A stretch of 64,000 bases of DNA from a bacterium (GTDB lineage Bacteria > Myxococcota_A > Bradymonadia > UBA7976 > UBA1532), in NCBI GenBank assembly GCA_030427205.1, contig JAUHXC010000003.1:62001-126000 (forward strand), in the 5' to 3' direction. Both the position numbers and the translations under genes were made by a program. The stretch's first letter is position 1, and every line of letters starts with the position of its first letter. This document shows, piece by piece, positions 38,185-51,095 of this stretch. The notes below the pieces were generated by a model. It saw only the letters and a program-made list of their open reading frames with translations. It had not been told where the DNA came from and did no database searches.

Positions 38185-39402
38185 ATGGGCCTGTTCGGCC
38201 GCCTGTTCAACAAGCCCGCCGCCAAGCTGGAGAAGGCGCGTAAGCTGATGGCGCAGCAGCGCTACGCCGAGGCCCGCGGCCTGGTGGCCGATCTCGACGG
38301 CGACGAGGCGCGGGCGCTGGTGACCGAGGCCGAGGCCGGCCTCGTCGAGCTCAACCTCGAGAAGGCGGTGCAGCGGGCGCGGGCCGGCGACCTCGAGGCG
38401 GCGCAGGGGCACATCGAGGTCGCCGAGCGCTTTCGCAAGCCGGGGCAGGACGACCTCTTCGAGCAGGCCGCGGGCCGCATCACCGCGCTGCAGGCCGAGA
38501 GCGCGCGGGACGAGATCTGGGGCGACCTGCTGACCGCCGCCGATCGGCGGCGGCGGCTGGGCGACGACCCCGGCGACTTCGCCCGCAGCGCGCTCAACGG
38601 CGCGGGCGCGGTGCGGCTCTACTTCGGCGGCGACGAGCCGTTCGGGCTGCCGGGCATCGAGCTCGAGCCGCGGGCGGAGGAGTTCGTGCCGCCGTGGGTG
38701 CCCGAGGCGGCCGATCCGCCCAAAGGCGCCGACGTCGGCAAGGTGCGCGCGGCGCTGAAGGCGGCGTGGCCCGAGCGGCTGCACGGGCACATCGACGCCG
38801 GCGGCGACGGGCTGATCCAGGCGGTGGTCGCCCTGGCCCATCGGCGGCCGGAGGCGGCGGTGAGCCTGCTGGTCGACACCCCCGAAGACAATCCGGTCTG
38901 CCGCTTCGAACTGGGCCGGGCCGCGGCGGCGCTCGGCAGCCACATGGCGGCGGTGATGGCGCTGCGCCAGGCCCGCGAGGCGTCGGGCGACCCGTTCAGC
39001 GTGGGCGAGCTGCCGGTGCGGGTCTTCGGCGCCCGCTGCCTGCGCTGGGCCGGCGCCCGCGGTCCGGCGTGGCAGACGATGAGCGACCTGAGCGAAGCCG
39101 ATCGGGCCTACGACCCGCACCTGTACATCGCGTGCGCCATCGAGGCCAACCGGCTCGACGAGGCCGACGCGGTGCTCGAGACCCTGGCCGACGAAGACGA
39201 GGCCGGGCCACAGCTCGACGCGGCGCTGGTGCTGCGCCGGGCGCTGGCCGAAGAGGTGGTCCGGGCGCCGATCCTGACCGACGCCGAGAAGCAGGGTTCG
39301 CCGGCGTTCCGCAAGGCCGCCGAGGCGGCCGCCCGCCGGCTGCAGGCGGAGGTCGACGCGGTGCTCGGGGCGCTGCGCGAGATGGAGGCCGAGGGCGGCT
39401 GA
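38185..39402 (+). CDS. TPR-like helical repeat protein, unknown function
   Basis: A 405-residue, mostly alpha-helical, Ala/Glu/Arg-rich cytoplasmic protein without signal peptide. Helical pairs such as KLEKARKLMAQQRYAEARGLV, GDLEAAQGHIEVAERF and RLDEADAVLETLADED fit degenerate TPR units. No catalytic motif was seen. The ATG follows GGAGGTGACCC, a strong ribosome binding site. A GGCGGC/GCCGCC hairpin overlaps the stop codon; the next gene is convergent 11 bases away. Confidence 0.7.
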   Translation: MGLFGRLFNKPAAKLEKARKLMAQQRYAEARGLVADLDGDEARALVTEAEAGLVELNLEKAVQRARAGDLEAAQGHIEVAERFRKPGQDDLFEQAAGRITALQAESARDEIWGDLLTAADRRRRLGDDPGDFARSALNGAGAVRLYFGGDEPFGLPGIELEPRAEEFVPPWVPEAADPPKGADVGKVRAALKAAWPERLHGHIDAGGDGLIQAVVALAHRRPEAAVSLLVDTPEDNPVCRFELGRAAAALGSHMAAVMALRQAREASGDPFSVGELPVRVFGARCLRWAGARGPAWQTMSDLSEADRAYDPHLYIACAIEANRLDEADAVLETLADEDEAGPQLDAALVLRRALAEEVVRAPILTDAEKQGSPAFRKAAEAAARRLQAEVDAVLGALREMEAEGG

Positions 39403-39413
39403 GCCGCCGGCGG

Positions 39414-40340
39414 TCAGGGGGCGGGCCGCTTCAGGTCGAGGTGCAGCGCGCGGACGCGCGGATGCCGGGGCCGGGGCCAGGGCTCGGCGGCGACGAGTCG
39501 CTGCAAGCAGGCAGCGAAGAGCGACCCGTCGAGCTTCTCGGGCTGGAGGCGCTCGATGCGCGGCGGGCCGTCGGGGTCGAAGTGCACCAGCGCGGTCACG
39601 CGCGGCCCGCTCAGTGGAGGCGGACAGTGCACCGCGCGGCGGCGCAGGCGATCGAAGCCCCGGGCCGCGCGCTCGTCAAACGCGCGCATGCGGGCGGGGG
39701 CGGGCTCGGCCAGCGCGGGCCCATCGGTCGGCGGATCGGTGAGCAGCCGCAGCAGGGTCCAATCGAGCCGAGATCCTTCGATGTGTCCCAGCCCGTGCAG
39801 CGCGCGGGGCAGCGCCTCGGCCGCGGTGGGATCGGGCCAGCGGGCGTTGACGGTGCAGCCGGGCGGGGTACGGGGATCGATCTCGAAGCCGGCCGCGCGC
39901 AGCTGCGCCTTGCCACGCGCCACCAGGCCGTCGGCGCACCCCTCGGCCCAGTGGAGGGCGAGGCGGGGCGTCAGCGCGTGATCCCGGCTCCACAGGGGCA
40001 ACAGCCGCGTGACGAGCGGGTGGTCGAGCAGCGCCGCGAGCCGCGCGTCACCCGCCGGCTCGAGGGGCGCCCCGCGGGCCTCGAGCAGGTAGGCGGCGAT
40101 GTAGTGCCCCGGGCCCATCGCCCGACCGCGGCGCTCGGGCACCGGCTCGGCGACGATGCGCAGCCCGTTGCGCTCGACGAGCGCGGCGAACTCTGCCCGC
40201 TGCCGCCGCTCGACCTCGCCGAGGCCGAGGCTGTCGAAGCCGGGCACGGCGGCGATCCGATGGGGCTGCGGCGCGCGCTCGGGGGCGGCCGCGGCGGGCG
40301 CGCCGAGCAATACGGCGGTCAGGGTCAGCAGCAGGAGCAT
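39414..40340 (-). CDS. Secreted protein of unknown function
   Basis: A 308-residue protein with a Sec signal peptide (MLLLLTLTAVLLGAPAAAA). The mature part is Arg/Pro-rich with segments HYIAAYLLEARG, LLPLWSRDHALTPRLALHWAEG and HCPPPLSGPRVTALVHFDPDG; four cysteines could form two disulphides. No known family was recognised. GAGGAG lies just upstream of the ATG. It lies 70 bases downstream of the start side of the esterase gene on the same strand, possibly co-transcribed with it. Confidence 0.7.
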   Translation of the reverse strand: MLLLLTLTAVLLGAPAAAAPERAPQPHRIAAVPGFDSLGLGEVERRQRAEFAALVERNGLRIVAEPVPERRGRAMGPGHYIAAYLLEARGAPLEPAGDARLAALLDHPLVTRLLPLWSRDHALTPRLALHWAEGCADGLVARGKAQLRAAGFEIDPRTPPGCTVNARWPDPTAAEALPRALHGLGHIEGSRLDWTLLRLLTDPPTDGPALAEPAPARMRAFDERAARGFDRLRRRAVHCPPPLSGPRVTALVHFDPDGPPRIERLQPEKLDGSLFAACLQRLVAAEPWPRPRHPRVRALHLDLKRPAP

Positions 40341-40410
40341 CGGTCTCCTCGGGGCGGTGGCCTCCGAGCGTACGGCCCGGCGGGCGGGCGATGTCGGCGA
40401 TGGCGGGCGG

Positions 40411-42147
40411 TCAGAGCAGATCGCCGACCAGCTCCTCCCACATGTCGCACAGCTCGCCGCGCACGCCGGCCTCGGTGCGCACCGGGTCGTCGAAGATCAG
40501 CGACAGCTCGTCCTCGGCGTAGGGCGGCCACTCGCCGGCCGCGCCGCCGCTCGGATCGCCCGTCGCGGCCAGGTTGAGCCAGGCGTCCATCATCTGGTCG
40601 GCCACCGCGCGCTCGCCGGGCGCCGGCACGTAGAACGGGATGTCCTCCAGCGTGCGGAAGACATACAGGAGCTCGATGCCGTGGGCCGCGCGGCCTTCGC
40701 CCATGGCGGTGACGAAGCGCCGGGCGAAGAAGTAGCGGTAGACCGGCGCGTCCTGCCCCGCGGCGAGCACCCGGGCGACCCGGCGGGTGGCGCAGGTGAA
40801 GATCGAGTCGGTCAGCACCTGGATGAACGCGTCGTCGGGGCTCTCGAAGGCGTCGACCGGATAGGCGGCGAAGATGCGCTGCACCGCCGCGTCGCCCAGG
40901 ACCCCGAACACCATCTCCACCGCGGCGGTGTAGTCCTCGGGGCTCTCGACGGTGACCTGATTGAGCGCGCGGGACGCCATCTCGTCGCGGTTGCTGCCCA
41001 CCACCACCGGCACCGGCACGTGCTCGCCGGCGGCGAAGCGGTCGAGCGGTGCCGTGGGCAGCACGTAGCCGTCCACCGACGGGCCCCAGCTCAGGTCGCT
41101 CTCGACGCCGATGCCCACCGAGCCCGACGCCCGCTGCATGATCTGCGCGGCGTCGAGCCCGCGCAGGCAGGCGAGCCGATCGTCGCCGGCGCAGCTCAGG
41201 CGCTCGGCGGCGGTCGCCGAGCCGGCCTGAGCCGCCGCCTTGGGCGCCGCGCCGCAGCCGCCCGACTGCATCAGCGCGGCGTGCAGCAGGCCCTCGGAGA
41301 GCGGCGTGGCGACCATCATGCAGGTGTTGATCGCGCCGGCGGATTCGCCGAAGACCATCACCCGCGCGGGGTCGCCGCCGAACGCGGCGATGTTGTCCTG
41401 CACCCAGCGCAGCGCGGCGAGCTGGTCGAGCAGCGCCTGGTTGCCCGAGGTGCCGTTGGCATCCTCGGCGTCGAGCTCGGGCAGGCTCAAGAAGCCCAGC
41501 GGGCCCAGCCGGTACTGCAGGGTCACCACCACCGCGTCGCCCCGGGCGGCGAGCGCCTGCCCGTCGTAGAGCGGCGCGCCCGGCGCGACCTCCTCCCGGG
41601 CCGAGCCGATGATGTTGGCCCCGCCGTGGATGAAGACGAGCACCGGGCGCGCGGTGCCGTCGGCGGCGCCGACCGGGCTCCAGACGTTGAGGGTCAGGCA
41701 GTCCTCCTCGCCGGTGGTGGCGAGCCCGCCGCCTTCGAAGTCGATCTGCACGCAGGCGGGGCCGAAGCCGTCGGCGTCGAGCACGTCGCTCCAGCAGGCG
41801 GCCGGCTCGGGGGCCCGGAAGCGCAGCTCACCCACCGGCGGCGCGGCGTAGGGGATGCCCTGCCAGACCCAGACCCCGTCGTCTTCGCGCCCGCGCACGA
41901 CCCCGCGGGTGGTCTCGACGACGCCGCTGCCGCGCTCGATGTCGGGGAAGACGCACTCGGCGGGCGCGACCTGGCCGTCGGGCGCCGCGTCGGGCTCGGC
42001 GGGTCCGGCGTCGGGCTCGGCGTCCGGCCCGGCCATTGCGTCGGCCGGGCCCGTATCTGCGGGCAGCTCGCCGGTGCCGGGGCCGTCGTCGCAGGCGACG
42101 AGCAGGGCGACGAGCGTGGCGAGCAGGGTGAGCGTCGGTCTGCGCAT
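40411..42147 (-). CDS. Type-B carboxylesterase lipoprotein
   Basis: Serine hydrolase of the carboxylesterase/para-nitrobenzyl esterase family (578 residues), likely exported and lipid-anchored: lipobox LLVA-Cys19 followed by a Pro-Asp-Ala linker (about 25-60) typical of Myxococcota surface proteins. Family features: GIPYAAPPVGELRF, oxyanion motif FIHGGAN, nucleophile elbow GESAG (Ser269), and the catalytic His region GRAAHGIELLYVF. The EDCLTLNVWSP motif is canonical. Substrate unknown. Confidence 0.92.
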   Translation of the reverse strand: MRRPTLTLLATLVALLVACDDGPGTGELPADTGPADAMAGPDAEPDAGPAEPDAAPDGQVAPAECVFPDIERGSGVVETTRGVVRGREDDGVWVWQGIPYAAPPVGELRFRAPEPAACWSDVLDADGFGPACVQIDFEGGGLATTGEEDCLTLNVWSPVGAADGTARPVLVFIHGGANIIGSAREEVAPGAPLYDGQALAARGDAVVVTLQYRLGPLGFLSLPELDAEDANGTSGNQALLDQLAALRWVQDNIAAFGGDPARVMVFGESAGAINTCMMVATPLSEGLLHAALMQSGGCGAAPKAAAQAGSATAAERLSCAGDDRLACLRGLDAAQIMQRASGSVGIGVESDLSWGPSVDGYVLPTAPLDRFAAGEHVPVPVVVGSNRDEMASRALNQVTVESPEDYTAAVEMVFGVLGDAAVQRIFAAYPVDAFESPDDAFIQVLTDSIFTCATRRVARVLAAGQDAPVYRYFFARRFVTAMGEGRAAHGIELLYVFRTLEDIPFYVPAPGERAVADQMMDAWLNLAATGDPSGGAAGEWPPYAEDELSLIFDDPVRTEAGVRGELCDMWEELVGDLL

Positions 42148-42244
42148 GGGTCATCCTCGATGGTTGCGCCGGCAGTCTACCGGACCGGCCCGAGCGCGCG
42201 CGCTGTTGATCAGAGAAGCCCTGTGTTCGTATCGCCGAACGGAT

Positions 42245-45610
<3,366 letters not shown>

Positions 45611-45624
45611 CCCTGCGCCGTCCG

Positions 45625-47643
45625 TCAGTCGTCGTCGTGGCGATGGCGGGTGGAGCGGCCGCGGCGCCCCTGGCGGCCCTTCCAGCCGCTGAACGGCTGG
45701 TCGCCGCTGCTCTCGGAGGGCGTGCGCCGCTTGCCTTTGGGGCCGCTGGGGCGGCGCCAGGGGCCACTTCGCCGGGTATCGCCCTTGGATGATTCACCGC
45801 CGCTCGAACGGCCGCCCCGCGGCCGCTGGGGGCCGTCGGCGGGCCGTCTTCGGTCGTCCCGTCGGTCATCGCGTCGGTCGTTGCGCCGGTCGTTGCGCCG
45901 GGGCCCGCGATCGGGCGGGACGTGCGCCTTGCGCTCGGGGCGCGGCGGGGTCGGCGTGCCGTCGAGCCAGACGGCCACCGGGTGCCCGCGCAGGTGCACC
46001 ACATCGGCCGCGTCGAGCACCTCCGACGCCGCCGGGCTGACCCAGACGACGGTCTCGAAGCGGTCGACGTCCACATAGCCGATGTCCCGGCGGTCGACGC
46101 CCAGCTCGTTGCACAGCGTGCCGACCACGTCCCCCGGGCGCACCCGATGGCGCGAGCCGCCGCCGAGCTTGAACGGCACCGCCTCGCGGTCGGACTGATC
46201 GAGGTCGCGCATCGGCCGGTCGCCGTCGATGAGCCGGGCCGCCGCGGCGGCCACCAGCCGGGCGTCGAGCCCCTGGGCGACGAGGCTGTCGACCGCCGTC
46301 AGGTAGGGCCCCAGCGCGCGCTCGTCGGCGCACATCTCGGCGATGCGGGTGCACAGCTCGGCGGTGCGCCGGGCGCGGGCCTCTTCGGCCGAGGGCCAGC
46401 GGCGGCGGGTCATGACCACGCCGGTGTGCTGCTCGATGCGCCCGATGCGCGGTCGGCCGCGGGGGCTGCAGAAGGTGATCGCGACCCCCGCCCGCCCGGC
46501 GCGCCCGGTGCGGCCGATGCGGTGCACGTAGCTGTCGAGATCGTGCGGCGGGCCGATGTTGAAGACGTGCGAGATGCCGGTCACGTCGATGCCGCGGGCG
46601 GCGACGTCGGTGCCCACCAGGATGGGCAGCGCGCCGCTGCGGAAGCGGTGCAGCACCTCGGTGCGCTGGGCCTGACTCATCGCGCCGCTGATGGCGGCGG
46701 CGTGGTGCCCCAGCCCGCTCAGCGCGTCGGCCATGTCGGCCGAGCCCTCGCGGGTGGCGACGAAGACCAGCGCCTGCTCGGGCGGGTCGACCCGCAGCAG
46801 GCGGTCGAGCACCGGGACCACGTCGTCCCGCTGGGCGAAGATGACCTGCTGCTCGATGTCGGGCACCGCCTCGCCGGCCCCCGAGGTCTTCGCGTCGACC
46901 GGGTCGCGCAGGTGGCGCTCGGCGATGCGGCGGATGGGCCGGGGCATGGTGGCCGAGAACAGCGCGGTCTGCCGCGGCCGGTCGGCGGGGATGGCGTCGA
47001 GGATGCGCTCGATGTCGTCGATGAACCCCATCTGCAGCATCTCGTCGGCCTCGTCGATCACCACCGCCGAGAGGTCGTCGAAGCGCAGCGCGCCGCGGTC
47101 GATGAGGTCGATGACCCGCCCGGGCGTGCCGACGACCACCTGCGCGCCGCGATCGAGCGCCCGCAGCTGTGGGCCGTAGCCTGCGCCGCCGTAGATGGCC
47201 ACCGAGCGCAGGCCGCGGCGGGCGCGGGTCAGGCTCTTGAAGACCCGCGCCACCTGCACCGCCAGCTCGCGGGTCGGGGCGAGCACCAGCGCCTGCACCG
47301 CCTTGAGCCCCGGATCGAGGCGCTCGACGAGCGGCACGGTGAACGCGGCGGTCTTGCCGGTGCCGGTGCGCGCCTGGCCGATGATGTCGCGGCCGGCGAT
47401 GAGCGGCGGGATGGCCAGCCGCTGGATCTCGGTGGGCTCGACGATGCCCTGGCCGGCGAGGATCTCCACCAGCGCGTCGGACGCGCCGAGCGCGGCGAAG
47501 GGCGCCACGGCCGGGGCCTCGTCGGCGTCGGGCGTCTCGGGGGCGTCGGTCGTCTCGGGGGTGTCGGCGCTCGCGGGGGCGTCGGTCGTCGCGCTGGCGT
47601 CGTCGTCGGCGGCGGTCGCGGGGTCGGTGGGATCGGCCGGCAT
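45625..47643 (-). CDS. DEAD-box RNA helicase (DeaD/DbpA-like)
   Basis: ATP-dependent RNA helicase (672 residues). An acidic Thr/Ala/Asp-rich N-terminal extension (about 55 residues) precedes the core: Q motif PTEIQ, Walker A ARTGTGKT, PTRELAVQ, GTPGRVID, DEADEML, SATMP, and HRIGRTGRAGRAG. A DbpA-type RNA-binding domain follows (VGTLCNELGVDRRDIGYVDV). The tail is a strongly basic Arg/Asp repeat (RNDRRNDRRDDRRDD) plus Gly/Ser/Arg-rich sequence. ATG 47643 has GGAG five bases upstream; longer frames upstream are unlikely. Likely roles in ribosome assembly or cold response are inferred from the family. Confidence 0.93.
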   Translation of the reverse strand: MPADPTDPATAADDDASATTDAPASADTPETTDAPETPDADEAPAVAPFAALGASDALVEILAGQGIVEPTEIQRLAIPPLIAGRDIIGQARTGTGKTAAFTVPLVERLDPGLKAVQALVLAPTRELAVQVARVFKSLTRARRGLRSVAIYGGAGYGPQLRALDRGAQVVVGTPGRVIDLIDRGALRFDDLSAVVIDEADEMLQMGFIDDIERILDAIPADRPRQTALFSATMPRPIRRIAERHLRDPVDAKTSGAGEAVPDIEQQVIFAQRDDVVPVLDRLLRVDPPEQALVFVATREGSADMADALSGLGHHAAAISGAMSQAQRTEVLHRFRSGALPILVGTDVAARGIDVTGISHVFNIGPPHDLDSYVHRIGRTGRAGRAGVAITFCSPRGRPRIGRIEQHTGVVMTRRRWPSAEEARARRTAELCTRIAEMCADERALGPYLTAVDSLVAQGLDARLVAAAAARLIDGDRPMRDLDQSDREAVPFKLGGGSRHRVRPGDVVGTLCNELGVDRRDIGYVDVDRFETVVWVSPAASEVLDAADVVHLRGHPVAVWLDGTPTPPRPERKAHVPPDRGPRRNDRRNDRRDDRRDDRRRPADGPQRPRGGRSSGGESSKGDTRRSGPWRRPSGPKGKRRTPSESSGDQPFSGWKGRQGRRGRSTRHRHDDD

Positions 47644-47801
47644 CTGGGCTCCAAGGCAGGGGCGGGGGCCGCGGAACCTACCAGCCGGCGCCGTCGGGCA
47701 CAACCGAAGCCCGCCGACGGTTCGTGGTCGGCGAGGTGAAACGAGATCGCCGGCGCGGACGAACCCCGTTGGGGGTGGCGTGCGCCGACTCGGAGGGGAT
47801 C

Positions 47802-48562
47802 GTGGCCGAACGCATCGCGCAGGGCTGGCTCGTCATCGCTGACATCAGCGGGTACGCCCCGCGGGCACCACCGACCTGACCGGGCGCGACGTGGTGCTGG
47901 TGCACCGCCTGCTCAAGAACCGGGTCGTCGAGGCGACCGGCGTCGAGGCCTACCTGCTGGCCACCGCGCCGGCGATGGCCCGCCTGCCGACCCTGGGCTT
48001 CACCCCGCACCACGAGACGTATGAGCATCTGGGCCGGGTCGAGCTCGGCGTGCGCGATCTGGCGGCGCGCTACGCCGAGATGCAGCGCGAAGATCGGGCG
48101 GCGGTCGGCCCCGACGAGCTGCTGTGGGAGATGTGCTACACCGTGCCGGCGCCGATCGAGGTCGCTTGGGATTGTCACATCGACGGCGACAAGCGGGCGC
48201 AGTGGGACGGCGCGGCCGATCGCTGGACGCTGCAGCCCGATCGCGCCGGCCGCACGGGCGCGGGGGCGGTGGTGCACTGCGCGCACGGCGCCGACACCGC
48301 GACGCTGCGCATCACCGGCTGGCGGCCCTACGAGAGCATGACGCTGCTCAACCCCGCCGAGGGGCTTCGGCCCGAGATCCGGCTGACGTACGCCTTCGAG
48401 CCGGCCCCGGGCGGCGATACCCGGGTGACGGTGCGCCTCGGCCGGCCGCGCGGCGTCTTGGGGCGGCCGGTGGGCTGGGTGCTCAAGCGGGCGTTCGGGC
48501 GCACCGCGACCGCGAGCGTGCCGATCCTGACCCGCCTGCTCGGAGGTCCGGCGCTGGCGTGA
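47802..48562 (+). pseudogene. DUF2652-like/SRPBCC gene with internal deletion and frameshift
   Basis: The GTG at 47802, behind CGGAGGGG, starts MAERIAQGWLVIADISGYA, the typical beginning of DUF2652 proteins. Translation then runs into a TGA at 47877-47879 after 25 codons. In the next frame the sequence TTDLTGRDVVLVHRLLKN resumes from about 47868: this is the end of the same domain, which normally lies some 100 residues later. The rest (to 48562) encodes an intact SRPBCC/START-like domain (YTVPAPIEVAWDCHIDGDKRAQW). So the middle of the first domain is missing and the halves are out of frame. A GTG at 47891 could still express the downstream part (223 residues). Confidence 0.75.
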
Positions 48563-48646
48563 GCGCCACGCCGGGTAACGGGCGGCGGCCGGTCCTGCTC
48601 GTAGGGGTGTCGCAGCCCGGCCGCGCAGGGCCGGAGAGGAGCGCCC

Positions 48647-50287
48647 GTGTCCGCCGTCCCCCGCCCCCTCGCTCGGATCATTGCCCTCGTCGCGCTCGTC
48701 GTCTTCGCCGGCCCCGCGTGGGCCCAGGCCGACGGCGACGCGGGGGTCGACGCGGAGGCCCCGGTCGCGGCCGACGCAGGGGCCGCCGACGTGGCGCCGC
48801 CCGCGAGCCCCACGCCCGAGCTCGACGCCCGGATCTCCGCCCGGCTCGACGCCGCCTTCGGCGCGGTGCAGGCCCTCTCGGCGGTCTCGACGGCGGTGAC
48901 CGGCGGGGTCGTCACCCTGCGCGGGCGCGTGCCCTCCGCGGCCGCGCGGGATACGGCGCGCTCGATCGCCGAGCGTATCGAGGGGGTGCTCTACGTCCAG
49001 GACCTCGTCGAGCTCGAGGCGCTCGAGCCGGGCCGGGCAGACGTAGACGGGCAGGCGCGCACGGGCGTCGACGAGCGCATCGCGGGGCAGCTGCGCACGG
49101 TCTTCGAGAGCGCGCCCGAGCTGTCGCAGATCACCGTGCGGGTGGTGCGCGGGGTCGTGCGCCTCGCCGGCGAGGCGCCGAGCGAGAAGGCGGTGGAGTC
49201 GGCCACGGCGGTCGCCGGCAAGCTCGACGGGGTGGTGCACGTCTCCGAGGCGGTGACCATCACGGTGGTCGACGTGGGCGATCGGGTCGGGCCGGTGATG
49301 ACCAAGCTGCGCGAGCAGGGCCGGCGCGCGGTGGAGATGCTGCCCATCCTGGGCCTCGCCCTCGCCCTGTTCTTGGCGTTCTACTTCATCGCCCGGCTGC
49401 TGCGCGGCTGGTCGCGCCCCTACGAGCTGATCACCAGCAACGGGCTCGCCCGGGGCATTCTGCGCCAGGCGGTCTTCGCCGGCGTGCTCGTCGTCGGGTT
49501 GCTGCTCGCCCTGGAGATCGCCGGGGCGACCGCGATGGTCGGCGCGGTGCTCGGCACCGCGGGTGTGCTGGGGCTCGCGCTGGGCTTCGCTCTTCAGGAT
49601 ATCGTGCAGAACTACATCTCGGGTGTGATGCTGAGCCTGCGCCAGCCGTTCGGGCCGCGGGACTTCGTACGCATCGGCGAGCACGAGGGCATCATCATCC
49701 GGCTGACGACCCGCGAGACGCTGCTGATGACCCTCGACGGCAACCACCTGCGCATCCCCAACGCCAAGGTGTTCGGCGAGGTGATCGTCAACTTCGCGCG
49801 CAACCCGCAGCGGCGCTTCGACTTCGCGGTGGGCGTGGGCACCGAGGACGATCTGGTCGCCGCGCAGGCCCTGGGGCTGGAGGTGCTCGCGGCGATGCCC
49901 GGCGTGCTCGACGCCCCCCCGCCGCGGGCGGTGATCGAGGAGTTGGGCGACAGCACGGTCAACCTGCGCTTCTACGGCTGGGTCGATCAGACCGACGCCG
50001 ACTTCGTCAAGACGAAGAGCGTCGCGATCCGGCGCACCAAGGAGGCCTTCGACGAGGCGGGGGTGGCCATGCCGTCGCCGACGTATCGGCTCGAGATGGT
50101 GGGCGAACCGGCGGCCGCCGAGCCCGAGGCCCCCGCCGCGCCCGAGGCCCGGCCGGCGCCCGATCGGGCGGCGCTGGCCATGGCCGACGACATCAGCGTC
50201 GACCGGACCATCGAGGACAAGGTGGACGCCGAGCGGGCCGAAGACGACGAGGATCTGCTGTCGGGCCCGACGTCGGGCTCGGACTGA
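48647..50287 (+). CDS. Mechanosensitive channel (MscS family) with two BON domains
   Basis: Membrane channel of 546 residues. A Sec signal peptide ends at AWA-Q (about 27). Two BON domains follow (about 55-120 and 135-205; [21 protein letters not shown] and [18 protein letters not shown]), placing them in the periplasm. Membrane helices run from about 225 to 320; the pore and post-pore motif is [21 protein letters not shown], then the MscS beta domain. The C-terminus is acidic and Ala/Pro-rich. The start is GTG at 48647 with GGAGAGGAG upstream. BON-MscS fusions probably act in osmotic or envelope stress; that is inferred from the families. Confidence 0.9.
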   Translation: MSAVPRPLARIIALVALVVFAGPAWAQADGDAGVDAEAPVAADAGAADVAPPASPTPELDARISARLDAAFGAVQALSAVSTAVTGGVVTLRGRVPSAAARDTARSIAERIEGVLYVQDLVELEALEPGRADVDGQARTGVDERIAGQLRTVFESAPELSQITVRVVRGVVRLAGEAPSEKAVESATAVAGKLDGVVHVSEAVTITVVDVGDRVGPVMTKLREQGRRAVEMLPILGLALALFLAFYFIARLLRGWSRPYELITSNGLARGILRQAVFAGVLVVGLLLALEIAGATAMVGAVLGTAGVLGLALGFALQDIVQNYISGVMLSLRQPFGPRDFVRIGEHEGIIIRLTTRETLLMTLDGNHLRIPNAKVFGEVIVNFARNPQRRFDFAVGVGTEDDLVAAQALGLEVLAAMPGVLDAPPPRAVIEELGDSTVNLRFYGWVDQTDADFVKTKSVAIRRTKEAFDEAGVAMPSPTYRLEMVGEPAAAEPEAPAAPEARPAPDRAALAMADDISVDRTIEDKVDAERAEDDEDLLSGPTSGSD

Positions 50288-50363
50288 CGGGCCCCTCGCC
50301 CGTCGCCGGTCGCGCGGCCGGCTCCGGCCCTGCTACGTTGCGGCCCGAACGAGAGGAGCACCC

Positions 50364-50717
50364 ATGAGCGGCAAGCATCGGATCTTCGGCATGGCCTTCG
50401 GGCGGGTCTACCCGCTGTACGTGCAGAAGGTCGAGAAGAAGGGGCGCAGCAAGGACGACGTCGACGCGGTCATCACCTGGCTGACGGGCTACAGCCGCGA
50501 GCAGCTCGCCGAGGCCGTCGAGTCGGGGATCGACTTCGAGACCTTCTTCGCCCAGGCCCCGCAGATGAACCCCAACACGGCCTTGATCAAGGGCGTGGTC
50601 TGCGGCGTGCGGGTCGAGAACGTCGAAGACCCGCTGATGCAGAAGATCCGCTACATGGACAAGCTGGTCGACGAGCTCGCCCGGGGCAAGAAGATGGCCA
50701 GCATCCTGCGCACATAG
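50364..50717 (+). CDS. DUF2200-family protein
   Basis: A 117-residue cytoplasmic protein of the DUF2200 family: [33 protein letters not shown] and [18 protein letters not shown] are well conserved. The GAGAGGAG ribosome binding site sits seven bases before the ATG. Biochemical function unknown. It is followed by a 378-base stretch holding only repeats and decayed coding sequence. Confidence 0.9.
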   Translation: MSGKHRIFGMAFGRVYPLYVQKVEKKGRSKDDVDAVITWLTGYSREQLAEAVESGIDFETFFAQAPQMNPNTALIKGVVCGVRVENVEDPLMQKIRYMDKLVDELARGKKMASILRT

Positions 50718-50726
50718 GCGCGGATG

Positions 50727-50760
50727 GGCACACCTCGCCATACGTGGCACACCTCGCCAT
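50727..50760. repeat. 15-bp direct repeat separated by 4 bp
   Basis: GGCACACCTCGCCAT occurs at 50727-50741 and 50746-50760 with ACGT between them, immediately after the DUF2200 gene. Confidence 0.9.
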
Positions 50761-50986
50761 CCGAGTCCCGCGCCGAAGCGATCGCGGCTCTGATCGCGCA
50801 GTATCCCGACGCGCGCGCCGCTGACCACTTTGGCGGCAGCCGAGGCAGCTCTTCGGCACCAACGGTCCGGTGTTCGATGTCACCCTGGAAGGCTGCGTGC
50901 CGGTCTACAGCCCCGACCGGCGGGCGTTCCGGCTGGGCGGGTTCGAGACCAAGTCCTTCCGCACGGTCATCGATGTGCGTGATTAG
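50760..50986 (+). pseudogene. Decayed coding sequence of unknown origin
   Basis: Two protein-like stretches lie in different frames. In the first, bases about 50769-50842 read AEAIAALIAQYPDARAADHFGG. From about 50846 to the TAG at 50984-50986 a second frame reads QLFGTNGPVFDVTLEGCVPVY then SPDRRAFRLGGFETKSF. The second has the codon bias of a real gene but no start codon or ribosome binding site. Best explained as a frameshifted remnant; a chance open frame cannot be excluded. Confidence 0.4.
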
Positions 50987-51010
50987 ACCTGACTGGACCT
51001 GACTGGACCG
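50985..51010. repeat. 10-bp tandem repeat after the decayed ORF
   Basis: The unit GACTGGACCT is present twice with partial copies on both sides, beginning within the stop codon of the decayed frame. Confidence 0.8.
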
Positions 51011-51095
51011 CCCGCCCGAAAAAAGTCTGACGGATTCTCCCCGCTGCGGGCAATGACCCGTGCACGGCGCGGCAGATGCGCCCCCGGAGGAGAAC

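Noticed and set aside
39394..39408. Hairpin GGCGGC-TGA-GCCGCC over the stop of the TPR-like gene as terminator
   Set aside because: Only six pairs, three-base loop and no T-run; such short GC palindromes are expected by chance in this composition.
42206..42235. TTGATC...TATCGC as promoter of the second kinase
   Set aside because: The -10 match is poor and spacing is 18; not distinguishable from chance without transcript data.
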